Source: Paraburkholderia phenazinium (GTDB taxonomy: Bacteria > Pseudomonadota > Gammaproteobacteria > Burkholderiales > Burkholderiaceae). From it: 64,000 nucleotides of DNA. Position numbers and translations under genes: made by a program. The notes under the pieces are model-generated. The model worked only from the letters and a program-made list of their open reading frames with translations. It was not told where the DNA came from and ran no database searches. Location: the NCBI RefSeq assembly GCF_900141745.1, contig NZ_FSRM01000002.1, positions 1,116,001 to 1,180,000 on the forward strand, in the 5' to 3' direction. This document shows positions 34,719 to 42,549 of the stretch, piece by piece (the stretch's first letter is position 1; the number at the start of each line of letters is the position of its first letter).

Positions 34719-35999
34719 GTGGCGGTGAACCCGGCGGCGACCCATCGCGCGATCGAAGCGGTGTGGCGCATCGAGTCCGCGAAGGTTATCGCGTGCGTTG
34801 CTCGCATGGTGCGCGATGTGGGTGTCGCGGAGGAACTGGCGCAGGATGCATTGGTTGCTGCGCTCGAACACTGGCCCGAACGCGGTGTGCCTGACAATCC
34901 TGGAGCCTGGTTGATGGCCACTGCCAAAAACCGCGCGCTCGACCGCTTGCGCCAGGAAGTGCTGCACGCACGCAAGCGCGAGGAGCTCGGTCGTGACCTG
35001 GACGCACAGGAGGCCCACCTCGTGCCCGACTTTGTCGATGCGCTCGATGCCGCGCGCCAGGATGACATCGGCGACGATCTGTTGCGTCTCGTCTTCACGG
35101 CGTGTCATCCGGTGCTTTCCACCGATGCACGCGTGGCGCTCACGCTGCGCCTGCTCGGCGGTTTGACGACCGACGAGATCGCGCGAGCCTTTCTCGTGCC
35201 CGAGCCGACCATCGCGCAACGGATCGTGCGCGCCAAACGCACGCTGACTGCCGCCAAGGTGCCGTTCGAAGTGCCGCAAGCGGATGCACGGGTCGCGCGG
35301 CTCGCGTCGGTGCTCGAAGTGATTTACCTGGTTTTCAACGAAGGCTATTCGGCCACCGCCGGCGACGACTGGATGCGTCCGGCCTTGTGCGAGGAAGCGC
35401 TGCGGCTCGGGCGCGTGCTGGCTGGCCTCGTGTCTGACGAAAGCGAGGTGCATGGCCTCGTCGCGCTGATGGAAATTCAGGCTTCGCGTACGCCCGCGCG
35501 AGTCGACGCGCAGGGCCGTCCCGTGCTGCTGCTCGATCAGGACCGCAGCCGCTGGGATACGCTGCTGATCCGGCGAGGCTTTGCCGCGCTTGAGCGCGCC
35601 CAGTCACTCGGGGGCGCCAGTGGCCCCTATGCGTTGCAGGCGGCGCTGGCCGCATGTCATGCGCGTGCGCATACAGCTGATCAGACCGATTGGGTGCAGA
35701 TCGTCGCTTTGTACGACGCACTCGCGCAGATCAGTCCGTCACCTGTGGTGGAGTTGAACCGGGCGGTTGCCGTCGGTATGGCGTTTGGTCCGGCGGCGGC
35801 GCTCGAGATTGTCGACCTGCTGGCCGCCGATGCCGCGCTCGCGAACTACCACTGGCTGCCTAGCGTGCGCGCAGATTTGCTGGCTAAGCTTGGAAGAGGC
35901 GACGAGGCACGCGCGGAATTCGAGCGTGCCGCCGCGATGACGCGCAATGCGCGCGAGCGCGAGCTCTTGCTGGAACGGGCGCGCTCGGTCTCTGCTTAA
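34719..35999 (+). CDS. ECF42-type RNA polymerase sigma factor with C-terminal helical extension
   Basis: A 426-residue protein beginning at a GTG. The first 175 residues contain sigma2 ('ARMVRDVGVAEELAQDALVAALEHWPERG', in parts) and sigma4 ('LTLRLLGGLTTDEIARAFLVPEPTIAQRIVRAKRTL') regions of an ECF factor. Residues about 190-420 form a long helical extension (DUF6596/TPR-like, 'VYLVFNEGYSATAGDDW' type block, 'NRAVAVGMAFGPAAALEIVDLLA'). This extension and the DGPF neighbours are the definition of the ECF42 group, in which no anti-sigma factor is normally linked and the extension controls activity. Targets are probably the two DGPF genes. The stop overlaps the convergent DUF4337 stop by three bases. 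Confidence 0.9.
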   Translation: MAVNPAATHRAIEAVWRIESAKVIACVARMVRDVGVAEELAQDALVAALEHWPERGVPDNPGAWLMATAKNRALDRLRQEVLHARKREELGRDLDAQEAHLVPDFVDALDAARQDDIGDDLLRLVFTACHPVLSTDARVALTLRLLGGLTTDEIARAFLVPEPTIAQRIVRAKRTLTAAKVPFEVPQADARVARLASVLEVIYLVFNEGYSATAGDDWMRPALCEEALRLGRVLAGLVSDESEVHGLVALMEIQASRTPARVDAQGRPVLLLDQDRSRWDTLLIRRGFAALERAQSLGGASGPYALQAALAACHARAHTADQTDWVQIVALYDALAQISPSPVVELNRAVAVGMAFGPAAALEIVDLLAADAALANYHWLPSVRADLLAKLGRGDEARAEFERAAAMTRNARERELLLERARSVSA

Positions 36000-36589
36000 A
36001 TGGACAAAAACGCTGCCGCACCGAACAGAAGGCCGGCTGCAGCGACGCCTATCGAAAGATTACGCAACCACTTCTTGCGCGTGAGCAAGGTGATTGCGGT
36101 CAGCGCGATCGAGATCTGGATCAGCGTGGTGGCCTGCGCCCAACGGTGATGACCGTGCATCAGCGTTTCGCTGCGCGCGTCGTTATCGTTGACCTGCTTT
36201 TCGATCGCTTCGGCATTGGCGCGAATCGGCTCTTTCTGCTGCTTGTACTTGTCGACATCGGCGACGAACTTCGCATGTGCGTCGCTGCCCGGCGTCGACA
36301 ACGAAGCGCCCAGTTCCGCGAGGTTTTCTTTCTCGCCCTTTGCCTGGTAGTACGACCATTGATTGGCGGCCTCGGTCTTCTTGATGGCCGCTTCGTTCTT
36401 GTAGTACAGCGCGAGATTTTCGCTGGTGCCGCTCTGATAGGCGTAGATCGCGCCTATGGTCGCGAGAATGGCCGTCATCACTGCCATGCGGCTCGCGAAC
36501 GGATCGGCGTCCGCGTGAGCGCTATGTCCCTCACCAACATGCTCTACAGCATGATCGTGCAGACCATGCACTTCATATTCATCAGACAT
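35996..36589 (-). CDS. DUF4337-family membrane protein
   Basis: A 197-residue protein with one N-terminal membrane segment (about 33-52, 'MAVMTAILATIGAIYAYQSG'), a charged helical central region (ENLALYYKNEAAIKKTEAANQWSYYQAKGEK) and two C-terminal hydrophobic segments (about 145-195). This order matches DUF4337, in which 'KNEA-L-KT-A---W--YQAK' is the conserved core. The N-terminus is His/Glu/Asp-rich. Function unknown; members are common in proteobacteria and cyanobacteria. Its stop codon overlaps the convergent sigma-factor gene. Confidence 0.82.
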   Translation of the reverse strand: MSDEYEVHGLHDHAVEHVGEGHSAHADADPFASRMAVMTAILATIGAIYAYQSGTSENLALYYKNEAAIKKTEAANQWSYYQAKGEKENLAELGASLSTPGSDAHAKFVADVDKYKQQKEPIRANAEAIEKQVNDNDARSETLMHGHHRWAQATTLIQISIALTAITLLTRKKWLRNLSIGVAAAGLLFGAAAFLSI

Positions 36590-36711
36590 CCAACACTCCC
36601 GCGACTAGCGTATTGAGTTTTTATGAAGAATCGTGGCGGCGCAGCGATCTGCGCGGCCCTGCGCGAGCCAGCACCCGTTGGCCGTGGTGCACACTCGCGC
36701 GAGGCTCAATC

Positions 36712-37662
36712 TTAGCGTGTTTGTGTTGAGGGTCGCTTGGCGTTGCGATCAGCGAGTTGCTCGACCAGAAATTCCACGAAGCAGCGCACGCGGGCCGACA
36801 GAAGCCGCCCATGCGGATAGAGAAGCACGAACGGTCGCGTGGCGCCACCAAAGTCCCGCATCACCTCGACGAGATTGCCTTCGCGCAGATCGCGCTCAAC
36901 CACGAAGCGGTAGGTCTGAAACAGGCCCGCGCCGTGACGCGCGAGCGTCGCTCCGCCAAGGACATCACCGCCGATCGTATAGCCGCTGTCGGTGTTGAAA
37001 TCGACGAAATCGCCGTCTTTGGCGAGCGTCCACGGAATACGCCGGCCCGTGCTGGGAAGGTCGAACTGGATGCATTCGTGGTGCTGCAGATCGTCGATCG
37101 AGCGCGGTGTACCGGCGTGCGCTAGATAGGCCGGCGTCGCCACGACGACCAGTTCCGCATCTTCGAGTTTGCGTGCGATCAGGTTGGAGTCAGCCGGTGC
37201 GCGGCCGCGGATGGCCAGATCGTAGCTGTCCTCAGCGAAATCGATGTTGCTGTTGCTGATGTGCGCGTCGACCCGCACAAGCGGATAGCGTTCGCGAAAC
37301 AGCGGCAGCAAAGGCAGCACCCGATAGTGCGCATACGGCGTGGGCATACTGATGCGCAGCAAGCCGGATGGCGTCGCTTGCTGTCCGGTGACGAGACGTT
37401 CCGCGTCCACCAGTTGTGCGAGTGCACCGCTGCATTGTTCGAAATAGAGACGGCCGGCTTCGGTCAGCCGGATTTGCCGGGTTGTACGGACGAACAGCCG
37501 GACGCCCAGCCTTTCCTCGAGACGCGACACCGAGCGGCTGACCGCCGCGGGCGTGACGCCGGCTGCCGTCGCGGCGGCTGTGAAACTCGCCAGCTCCGCG
37601 GCGGCGCAGAACAACTCGATGCTGCCGAGCAGCAGATCGTCGAATTGCCGCTTGGTATTCAT
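36712..37662 (-). CDS. LysR-family transcriptional regulator
   Basis: A 316-residue LysR protein of the CrgA/DmlR-like subgroup. The start at 37662 (MNTKRQFDDLLLGSIELF) aligns with family N-termini; an in-frame ATG 48 bases earlier is possible. The winged helix is 'FTAAATAAGVTPAAVSRSVSRLEERLGVRLFVRTTRQIRLTEAG' (in segments), followed by the effector domain with 'LRISMPTPYAHYRVLPLLPLF' and 'DLAIRGRAPADSNLIARKL'. The nearest upstream genes on the same strand are XapX and a zinc-type oxidoreductase, which may be its targets, but there is no divergent gene to point to one. Confidence 0.9.
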   Translation of the reverse strand: MNTKRQFDDLLLGSIELFCAAAELASFTAAATAAGVTPAAVSRSVSRLEERLGVRLFVRTTRQIRLTEAGRLYFEQCSGALAQLVDAERLVTGQQATPSGLLRISMPTPYAHYRVLPLLPLFRERYPLVRVDAHISNSNIDFAEDSYDLAIRGRAPADSNLIARKLEDAELVVVATPAYLAHAGTPRSIDDLQHHECIQFDLPSTGRRIPWTLAKDGDFVDFNTDSGYTIGGDVLGGATLARHGAGLFQTYRFVVERDLREGNLVEVMRDFGGATRPFVLLYPHGRLLSARVRCFVEFLVEQLADRNAKRPSTQTR

Positions 37663-37765
37663 TGGAAGATGTATGGACTGAGATGCATGAGGGCCAACTT
37701 GCCGTCTCAAAGGGCATCAGTATAGTCCGCACCCGGCCCACTGGACGGCCAGGGCTACTGCAGCC

Positions 37766-37942
37766 CTAGTTCACGCTAAAACCGAGCAGCGTGCGCAGCA
37801 GCGGAATCAGATGCTCGCCGCCGAGCATGCCCAGCAGTCCGACCAGTGCGATGGTGGGCGGCGCCGGAGATTTCACGTTGACGACGCTGTAGAACAGGCC
37901 GACCACAAGGCCCACTACGAGGGAAACGAAATACGCTTTCAT
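37766..37942 (-). CDS. XapX-domain small membrane protein
   Basis: A 58-residue protein (MKAYFVSLVVGLVVGLFYSVVN...) with two membrane helices separated by 'VKSPAPPTIALVGLLGMLGGE', which is the XapX/DUF1427 signature. The reading frame runs from an ATG at 37942, with GGGTGAT upstream, to a TAG at 37766-37768. XapX proteins are conserved in proteobacteria, often beside LysR regulators and hydrolases, but their function is unknown. Here it lies between a LysR gene and a quinone-oxidoreductase-like gene on the same strand. Confidence 0.85.
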   Translation of the reverse strand: MKAYFVSLVVGLVVGLFYSVVNVKSPAPPTIALVGLLGMLGGEHLIPLLRTLLGFSVN

Positions 37943-38018
37943 GATGGATCACCCATTAGCCTGTTAGCCATTCACCATGGCAGGCGGCAGATACTCAGAC
38001 CCACCGCCCGAGCCGGAC

Positions 38019-38981
38019 TCACATCGTGATGATGACGCGCCCACGGGTGCCCGCGGTGACCGCCTCATACGCCTCGCGGGTGTGCTCGAGCGTGAAGCGC
38101 TGCGCGATTGCCGGCGGCTGGAACGCGCCGCTCTCGAAGCCTTCGACCAGCGCTGTCATCAGGCGGGCCGACTCGGCGACCCCCAGCTTGGCGCTGTCGA
38201 CGCCGAGCAGTTGAGTCTCGTTATGGTAGAAGTCGATCATGTCGAACTCGACGCGGCGCTTGCCGGTCGCGCTGATCTCGACCACCCGGCCACGCCGCTT
38301 GACGAGGCTCAACGCGGTTTCGAACACCACGCCGCCGACCGCGTCGTAGACCACGTCCACGCCACCGTTGGTCAGGGCCTTGACGCGCTCGGCCGCGTGC
38401 TCGTCGATTTGCACGAACTCGTCGATCAGACGACCCGCCGGCGAATCCGCCAGCGGCGCATGACGGTCGACACCAATCACGCGGCAACCGCGCGATTTGG
38501 CGATCTGCACCACTGCGCCGCCCACGCCGCCGCTGGCGCCGATCACGGCAATCGTCTCGCCGGCCTTCAGTTGTGCGTATTCCACCGTGCCGAGCCATGC
38601 GACCACGAAGTTCACGCCAATCGCGGCGGCCTGTTCGTGACTCAGCGTTTTCGGCTTGCGCGACAACGCGGCAAGCGGAATCTTGATGAACTCGGAATGC
38701 GTACCGTCACGCGTAAAACCGATGTCGCCGCCGGTGCCCCACACGTCGGCGCCGATCCATTCCGCAGGACCGTCCACGACCACGCCGCTGAAGTCGCGGC
38801 CCGGCGTGCGCGGCAAAACGGTGTGCTCGAAGTGGCCAGAAACGTTCTTCACGTCGCTCGGATTCACCGAGGCGCTTTTGATCTGCACAACGGCGTTTTC
38901 GGCATCGGCTTTCGGTGTCGGGACCTCGACGTATTCCAGTACATCGGGGCTGCCAAACGACTTGAACTGAATGGTTTTCAT
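38019..38981 (-). CDS. Zinc-free NADP-dependent quinone oxidoreductase-like alcohol dehydrogenase family enzyme
   Basis: A 320-residue MDR-superfamily protein; the start at 38981 follows AGGAGAG. The GroES-like N-terminal domain (MKTIQFKSFGSPDVLEYVEVP; 'PRTPGRDFSGVVV') lacks the catalytic zinc Cys ligands. The Rossmann motif is 'IAVIGASGGVGGAVVQIAKSRGCRVIGVD' (in pieces). The C-terminal 'EHTREAYEAVTAGTRGRVIITM' closes the family pattern. It should reduce a quinone or an enone with NADPH. An AraC-type regulator gene lies 193 bases upstream on the same strand, and the XapX gene follows 76 bases downstream. Confidence 0.88.
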   Translation of the reverse strand: MKTIQFKSFGSPDVLEYVEVPTPKADAENAVVQIKSASVNPSDVKNVSGHFEHTVLPRTPGRDFSGVVVDGPAEWIGADVWGTGGDIGFTRDGTHSEFIKIPLAALSRKPKTLSHEQAAAIGVNFVVAWLGTVEYAQLKAGETIAVIGASGGVGGAVVQIAKSRGCRVIGVDRHAPLADSPAGRLIDEFVQIDEHAAERVKALTNGGVDVVYDAVGGVVFETALSLVKRRGRVVEISATGKRRVEFDMIDFYHNETQLLGVDSAKLGVAESARLMTALVEGFESGAFQPPAIAQRFTLEHTREAYEAVTAGTRGRVIITM

Positions 38982-39174
38982 CGAAACTCTCCTGAGTGGA
39001 TTGGGCCGCGTGGTGCAGCGTTGAAGCCATTCTAGGTGTCCGCGATGGCCTTGTTGAGACAAGGACTTTCGAGTTTCGGACAGGGCTGAAACTGCTGGTT
39101 GGGCTCTGCCCGAACCGGTCACTACGCAATTACGCGACGGCTCCCACCTGCTTCTGCTGCGTACGCTTCGCTGT

Positions 39175-40107
39175 TTAGCCGCCGGCGGGCGCGCGCGATT
39201 CCTCGCGCCCCGTGCTGAGCGTTTCCTGCGGATCGAACTCGGTGGGTGGGGCGCCGAGTTCACGGCGGAACATATCGCTGAAGCTGCTGGGCAGATAACC
39301 GAGCGAGCGCGCGATGCTGCTGACCGAGCGGCCTTCCGCCAGCCCGGAGACGGCCACGGCCAGTTGCACCTGACGCCGCCATTCGGAAAAGCCGATGCCG
39401 AGTTCGCGCGTAAACAGCCGCGCGAGCGTCCGCACGCTGGCGCCGACCGAGGCGGCGTGCTGTTCGAAGCTGACCGCAATCGAGGGATTGTCGATCACCG
39501 CGCGGCACAGCGCGTCGAGCCGGCGGTCCGACGCGTCAGGGAGCGGAATGCGCAACGAGGAGCGGGGCGCGTGCCCCAGTTCCAACATGGCGAGCTTGTA
39601 GGCCGTTTCCATATACGCGTTGTCGCGTGCGTGGTTGTGTTCGTATTCGGCGATGGTTGTGATCAGCTCGCGCAGCAAACCGTTGATTTCGAAGACGTCG
39701 CACTGTTTGCTGAGGTGCTGGACGTTGCGCTTGTGCAGATAGATATTGCGCATCTCGACCTCGCTCATCATATTGATCGAGTGCACGGTGCCGGCGGGTA
39801 GCCAGACAGCGCGTTGCGGTGGCACCACCAGCGCCTCGCGGCCGACTTCGACCCACATCACCCCGGCCACCGCGTACAGCACCTGTGCCCAGGTGTGCGA
39901 GTGGGGCTCGATGTGCAGCCCGCGCGGGTAGCGCCGGGCGAGCGAGTGAGCGTCGTCGTCTTCGGGAAGTTCAGGAGGGCGGGCTTGGGACACGGCGTCT
40001 TCGGGTCGGAATGGCTTTGTGGGATCAGGCGCATAAGCATAACGCCGCGAGCGGTTTGGTGCGTGTAGAAGGGGGCAGACGGGGTTGGCGCCGAAGATTG
40101 GACGCAC
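39175..40107 (-). CDS. AraC-family transcriptional regulator with cupin sensor domain
   Basis: A 310-residue regulator. Residues about 55-120 form an N-terminal cupin-like domain ('RGLHIEPHSHTWAQVLYAVAGVMWVEVGREALVVPPQRAVWLPAGTVHSI', read in blocks), and residues about 205-300 hold two AraC helix-turn-helices ('SFEQHAASVGASVRTLARLFTRELGIGFSEWRR' and 'SVSSIARSLGYLPSSFSDMFRRELG'). The start is uncertain: an in-frame GTG at residue 39 (VSQARPPEL) may be the true start, because the first 38 residues look atypical. It lies upstream of the quinone-oxidoreductase-like gene on the same strand. Inducer unknown. Confidence 0.88.
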   Translation of the reverse strand: MRPIFGANPVCPLLHAPNRSRRYAYAPDPTKPFRPEDAVSQARPPELPEDDDAHSLARRYPRGLHIEPHSHTWAQVLYAVAGVMWVEVGREALVVPPQRAVWLPAGTVHSINMMSEVEMRNIYLHKRNVQHLSKQCDVFEINGLLRELITTIAEYEHNHARDNAYMETAYKLAMLELGHAPRSSLRIPLPDASDRRLDALCRAVIDNPSIAVSFEQHAASVGASVRTLARLFTRELGIGFSEWRRQVQLAVAVSGLAEGRSVSSIARSLGYLPSSFSDMFRRELGAPPTEFDPQETLSTGREESRAPAGG

Positions 40108-40116
40108 GTACAGCGG

Positions 40117-40168
40117 TTGACGAGACCAAATAAAAGACCTATTATTAGTGCTTGCATAAGGTCTTTTA
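40117..40168 (+). promoter_or_regulatory. Promoter with overlapping operator of the toxin-antitoxin genes
   Basis: A near-consensus sigma70 promoter, TTGACG (40117-40122), 17 bases, TATTAT (40140-40145). An inverted repeat with perfect 10-base arms, TAAAAGACCT (40131-40140) and AGGTCTTTTA (40159-40168), overlaps the spacer and -10 box. The first gene starts at 40207. This is the expected layout of an autoregulated toxin-antitoxin operon. Confidence 0.75.
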
Positions 40169-40206
40169 ATCCACGCGATTTGGCCTATAGCGCTTGAGGA
40201 ACCACC

Positions 40207-40449
40207 ATGGAAAGCATTCTTGCCCGCGCCTCAATCGGTATCAGCGAGCTCAAGGTCAACCCGACCGCGGCAATTGAGCAAGCAGACGGTCCGATCGCGG
40301 TGCTGAACCGTAACAAACCGGTCGCGTATCTGATCCCGGCTCAAGAGTGGGAAGCGATCTGCAACAGACTTGAAGATATCGAGCTGGCAGAAATCGTCAG
40401 GGCGCGAAGCGGCGAAAAAGCTGTGAGCGTGCGACTTGAAGACCTATGA
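40207..40449 (+). CDS. Phd/YefM-family antitoxin
   Basis: An 80-residue antitoxin. The N-terminal Phd/YefM DNA-binding fold is read in 'ILARASIGISELKVNPTAAIEQADGPIAVLNRNKPVAYLIPAQEWEAI' (in segments): the typical beta strand-helix with 'S-S+L--NP---I' and 'PV-V-N+--P-AYL-+--'. The acidic/basic C-terminus should be the toxin-neutralising tail. It precedes and overlaps by 14 bases the RelE-type toxin gene, so translation is coupled. Expression is probably repressed by the antitoxin, alone or with the toxin, at the inverted repeat over the promoter. Confidence 0.9.
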   Translation: MESILARASIGISELKVNPTAAIEQADGPIAVLNRNKPVAYLIPAQEWEAICNRLEDIELAEIVRARSGEKAVSVRLEDL

Positions 40450-40726
40450 TCTGCAGTTTTTAGAAGTCGCTCTTAAAGAGTGGAAGAAGCTGGACAGCAC
40501 GGTGCGTGAGCAGTTCAAGCGCAAACTGGCTGAGAGGTTGGCAAATCCACGTGTCGAATCGGCGCGTCTTGGTACGCTTCCTGATTGCTACAAGATCAAA
40601 TTGACCGCCTCGGGATATCGACTGGTGTATCGCGTCGTCGATAGCAAAGTCACTGTGATCGTAGTGGCAGTAGGAAAGCGTGAGCGTAGCGCCGTCTATT
40701 CTTCGGCCATGGCTCGACTGAAGTAA
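40436..40726 (+). CDS. RelE/ParE-family toxin
   Basis: A 96-residue toxin beginning at a TTG inside the antitoxin gene ('LKTYDLQFLEVALKEWKKLDSTVREQFKRKLAERL'). The fold and motifs match RelE: the two N-terminal helices, the central 'PDCYKIKLTASGYRLVYRVVDSKVTVIVVAVGKRERSAVY' (in parts) with basic residues Lys/Arg and the Arg-Leu-Val-Tyr-Arg strand. RelE enzymes cut mRNA in the ribosomal A site. An alternative start inside the overlap is possible. A clean terminator follows immediately, so the two genes are a closed operon. Confidence 0.9.
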   Translation: MKTYDLQFLEVALKEWKKLDSTVREQFKRKLAERLANPRVESARLGTLPDCYKIKLTASGYRLVYRVVDSKVTVIVVAVGKRERSAVYSSAMARLK

Positions 40727-40750
40727 AAGCCCGCTTAGGCGGGCTTTCTC
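40726..40750 (+). terminator. Intrinsic terminator of the toxin-antitoxin operon
   Basis: Perfect 9-base stem AAAGCCCGC (40726-40734), loop TTAG, GCGGGCTTT (40739-40747), ending in the T-rich TTTCT. It starts at the last base of the toxin stop codon. This is the best formed intrinsic terminator in the window. Confidence 0.85.
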
Positions 40751-40845
40751 ACAAAAGCGCGTCAACCCGCGACGGATTTCCCCCGCAGCCGCGTTTAAGA
40801 CAAAACGGAGCCAATCCGCTTTCCTTAAACCTACGGGAGCCTTAC

Positions 40846-41136
40846 ATGAAATCCAAAACCCTCACACGCCTGCTGGTCGCCGCCACGGTGACGCTGTCGG
40901 CCTCCGCCGCCTTCGCGCAAGCGATCGTCGTCGCCCCGCCAGCACCGCGCGTCGAAGTCGTGCCCGCACCGCGCGATGGCTATGTCTGGGATCACGGACA
41001 CTGGCGCTGGGACCACGGCCGATACGTGTGGATAGCAGGTCACTGGCAGCCGGTCCGGGTCGGTTATCACTGGGTGCCGGGCCATTGGGCACAGCGTGGC
41101 CCGAACTGGCTGTGGGTGGAAGGTCACTGGGCGTAA
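40846..41136 (+). CDS. Exported YXWGXW/WxxGHW-repeat protein
   Basis: A 96-residue protein with a Sec signal (MKSKTLTRLLVAATVTLSASAAFAQA, cleavage expected after AFA). The mature part is built of repeats of the W-x-x-G-H-W type: 'GYVWDHGHWRWDHGRYVWIAGHWQ', 'GYHWVPGHWAQRGPNWLWVEGHW' (in parts). Such YXWGXW proteins are small periplasmic or outer-membrane proteins of unknown role, and often sit near ECF sigma loci. An ATG follows 'cgggagccttac'. It is the first of three small exported proteins flanking the sigma/DUF1800/DUF1501 cluster. Confidence 0.85.
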   Translation: MKSKTLTRLLVAATVTLSASAAFAQAIVVAPPAPRVEVVPAPRDGYVWDHGHWRWDHGRYVWIAGHWQPVRVGYHWVPGHWAQRGPNWLWVEGHWA

Positions 41137-41243
41137 GCCGCCAGGGCTAGCCTTCTGATCCCTGTTGCCGGACGCCGCGGGGCGCGCTTGCAAGCGCTGC
41201 TCGCTTCGCGGCCCCGGCGCTCTACCCAAACCAGCAGAGTTTT

Positions 41244-41348
41244 ATGAAAACGCTCTTGATTCTGGCACTGGCGGCGGCAACGCTGACCGGTTGCATCGTA
41301 GTGCCGGCGCGGCCGGCGTATTACCATCCTGCCGTCGTCGTATATTGA
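41244..41348 (+). CDS. Very small lipoprotein (34 aa)
   Basis: An ATG-to-TGA frame encodes MKTLLILALAAATLTGCIVV..., a lipoprotein signal with lipobox LTGC (Cys17) followed by only 17 residues, 'IVVPARPAYYHPAVVVY'. It matches the class of tiny entericidin- or YXWGXW-associated lipoproteins and shares the 'CIVVPARP' start with the lipoprotein at 45805 ('CVVEPARP'). It lies between the WxxGHW protein and the sigma-factor gene. Function unknown. Confidence 0.65.
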   Translation: MKTLLILALAAATLTGCIVVPARPAYYHPAVVVY

Positions 41349-41423
41349 GGACTCGGTCGTCGCGATTGACGAGCTTCAGGACCGGGTCACCCAGTCCTGA
41401 ACCAGATGCGACAGAAGGTTGAT

Positions 41424-41497
41424 AACAAGCCTGAAACAGGCGCAAAGCGCCCCCTCTCGGAGCAACGGCAAGTGAGAAACGCTCGTGTCGCGACACG
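41424..41497. promoter_or_regulatory. Palindrome and overlapping hairpins upstream of the ECF sigma gene
   Basis: A 14-base perfect palindrome CGTGTCGCGACACG spans 41484-41497, 49 bases before the sigma gene start. Upstream are two small hairpins that share bases: GCCTG/CAGGC (41429-41433/41437-41441) and GGCGC/GCGCC (41439-41443/41447-41451). They cannot form together. A regulatory role is possible but unproven. Confidence 0.35.
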
Positions 41498-41545
41498 ATA
41501 TGTTCGGGTGCAACGGCAACCGCGGCTCACGCCGCCGCGCATGCC

Positions 41546-42130
41546 GTGGATATCACGGGACCGCGCGCCTTGAGCGAACGCGATCCCGACGCGGACCTCG
41601 TCGCACGGGTCGGCAAGCAGGATCCGGCAGCGGTGCGCACGCTCGTGTCGCGCAAGCTGCCGCGTTTGCTCGCGCTCGCGACGCGCATGTTGGGAGACCG
41701 TATGGAAGCGGAAGACGTAGCACAAGAGGCCTTTGTGCGGATCTGGAAGCAGGCGCCGCACTGGAAAGAGGGCGAGGCCCGATTCGACACGTGGATTCAT
41801 CGCGTGGCGCTGAATCTCTGTTACGACCGCTTGCGAGGGCGGCGCGAAGACCCCGTCGCCGATCTGCCGGACGAAGCCGATCCCCAACCCATGCCTGACA
41901 TGCAACTTGAAGCCCGTGTGCGCGACGAACGTGTGCGCACGGCGCTTGCTGCGCTGCCGGTAAGGCAGCGCGAAGCTCTGGTGCTCAATTACTACCAGGA
42001 GCTATCGAATATCGAAGCTGCCGCCCTGATGGGTATTACCGTCGATGCCCTCGAAAGTTTGCTCGCGCGTGCACGTCGCAATTTGCGCGCACAACTGGCC
42101 GACAGTGGCTTTAGCAAGGATCTGCCATGA
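41546..42130 (+). CDS. RpoE-like ECF sigma factor
   Basis: A 194-residue ECF sigma factor with the sigma2 ('LLALATRMLGDRMEAEDVAQEAFVRIWKQAPHWKEGEARFDTWIHRVALNLCYDRLR', in parts) and sigma4 regions ('ALPVRQREALVLNYYQELSNIEAAALMGITVDALESLLARARRNL'). The start is taken as the GTG at 41546; a downstream TTG at 41570 would also give a normal N-terminus. The stop overlaps the start of the next gene by four bases (ATGA), so sigma and the following membrane protein are translationally coupled. That protein is therefore the probable regulator of its activity. Confidence 0.92.
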   Translation: MDITGPRALSERDPDADLVARVGKQDPAAVRTLVSRKLPRLLALATRMLGDRMEAEDVAQEAFVRIWKQAPHWKEGEARFDTWIHRVALNLCYDRLRGRREDPVADLPDEADPQPMPDMQLEARVRDERVRTALAALPVRQREALVLNYYQELSNIEAAALMGITVDALESLLARARRNLRAQLADSGFSKDLP

Positions 42131-42549
42131 CACCTGAGAGATTTCGTACCATCGTCGACGCTTACGGCGCCGATCCGCGCCGCTGGCCGGATGAGGAGCG
42201 CGCGGCGGCCGAAAGCTGGGCCGATCTTCACCGGATCGAGGCCGATGCCATGCTGGCCGAATCGGCCAACCTGGATGCATGGCTTGCAGACCATACGGTC
42301 GCGCCGCCGGAGCGCGCATTGATCGAGCGAGTTGTTGCGGCGGCGCCTAACCGGCGTCCGGTGAAGCATCGCGTGCGGCTCTGGTGGCAGGGCGCTGCGT
42401 TTGCCGGTATCGGGCTCGCAGGTGGGCTAGCGGGTGCCTTTGCGGTGTCGTTTTTTGTCATGACTGGCCAGCCGCCGCAGACGCATGATTCGCCGTCCTA
42501 CCTGGCTTCGAGCTTCGACGGTTCAGGCGTCGACTGGAGCGGCGAATGA
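42127..42549 (+). CDS. Single-pass membrane protein, probable anti-sigma partner
   Basis: A 140-residue protein. Residues 1-70 are soluble and helical ('MTPERFRTIVDAYGADPRRWPDEERAAAESWADLHRIEADAM') and would be cytoplasmic; residues about 92-115 form one membrane helix ('GAAFAGIGLAGGLAGAFAVSFFVMTG'); a short periplasmic tail follows. The N-terminal 'YGADPRRWP--ER--A' pattern is common in proteins co-encoded with ECF sigma factors. No zinc-binding HxxxCxxC motif is present, so it is not a ZAS-type anti-sigma factor. It overlaps both neighbours by ATGA junctions. Anti-sigma function is inferred from position and topology. Confidence 0.7.
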   Translation: MTPERFRTIVDAYGADPRRWPDEERAAAESWADLHRIEADAMLAESANLDAWLADHTVAPPERALIERVVAAAPNRRPVKHRVRLWWQGAAFAGIGLAGGLAGAFAVSFFVMTGQPPQTHDSPSYLASSFDGSGVDWSGE

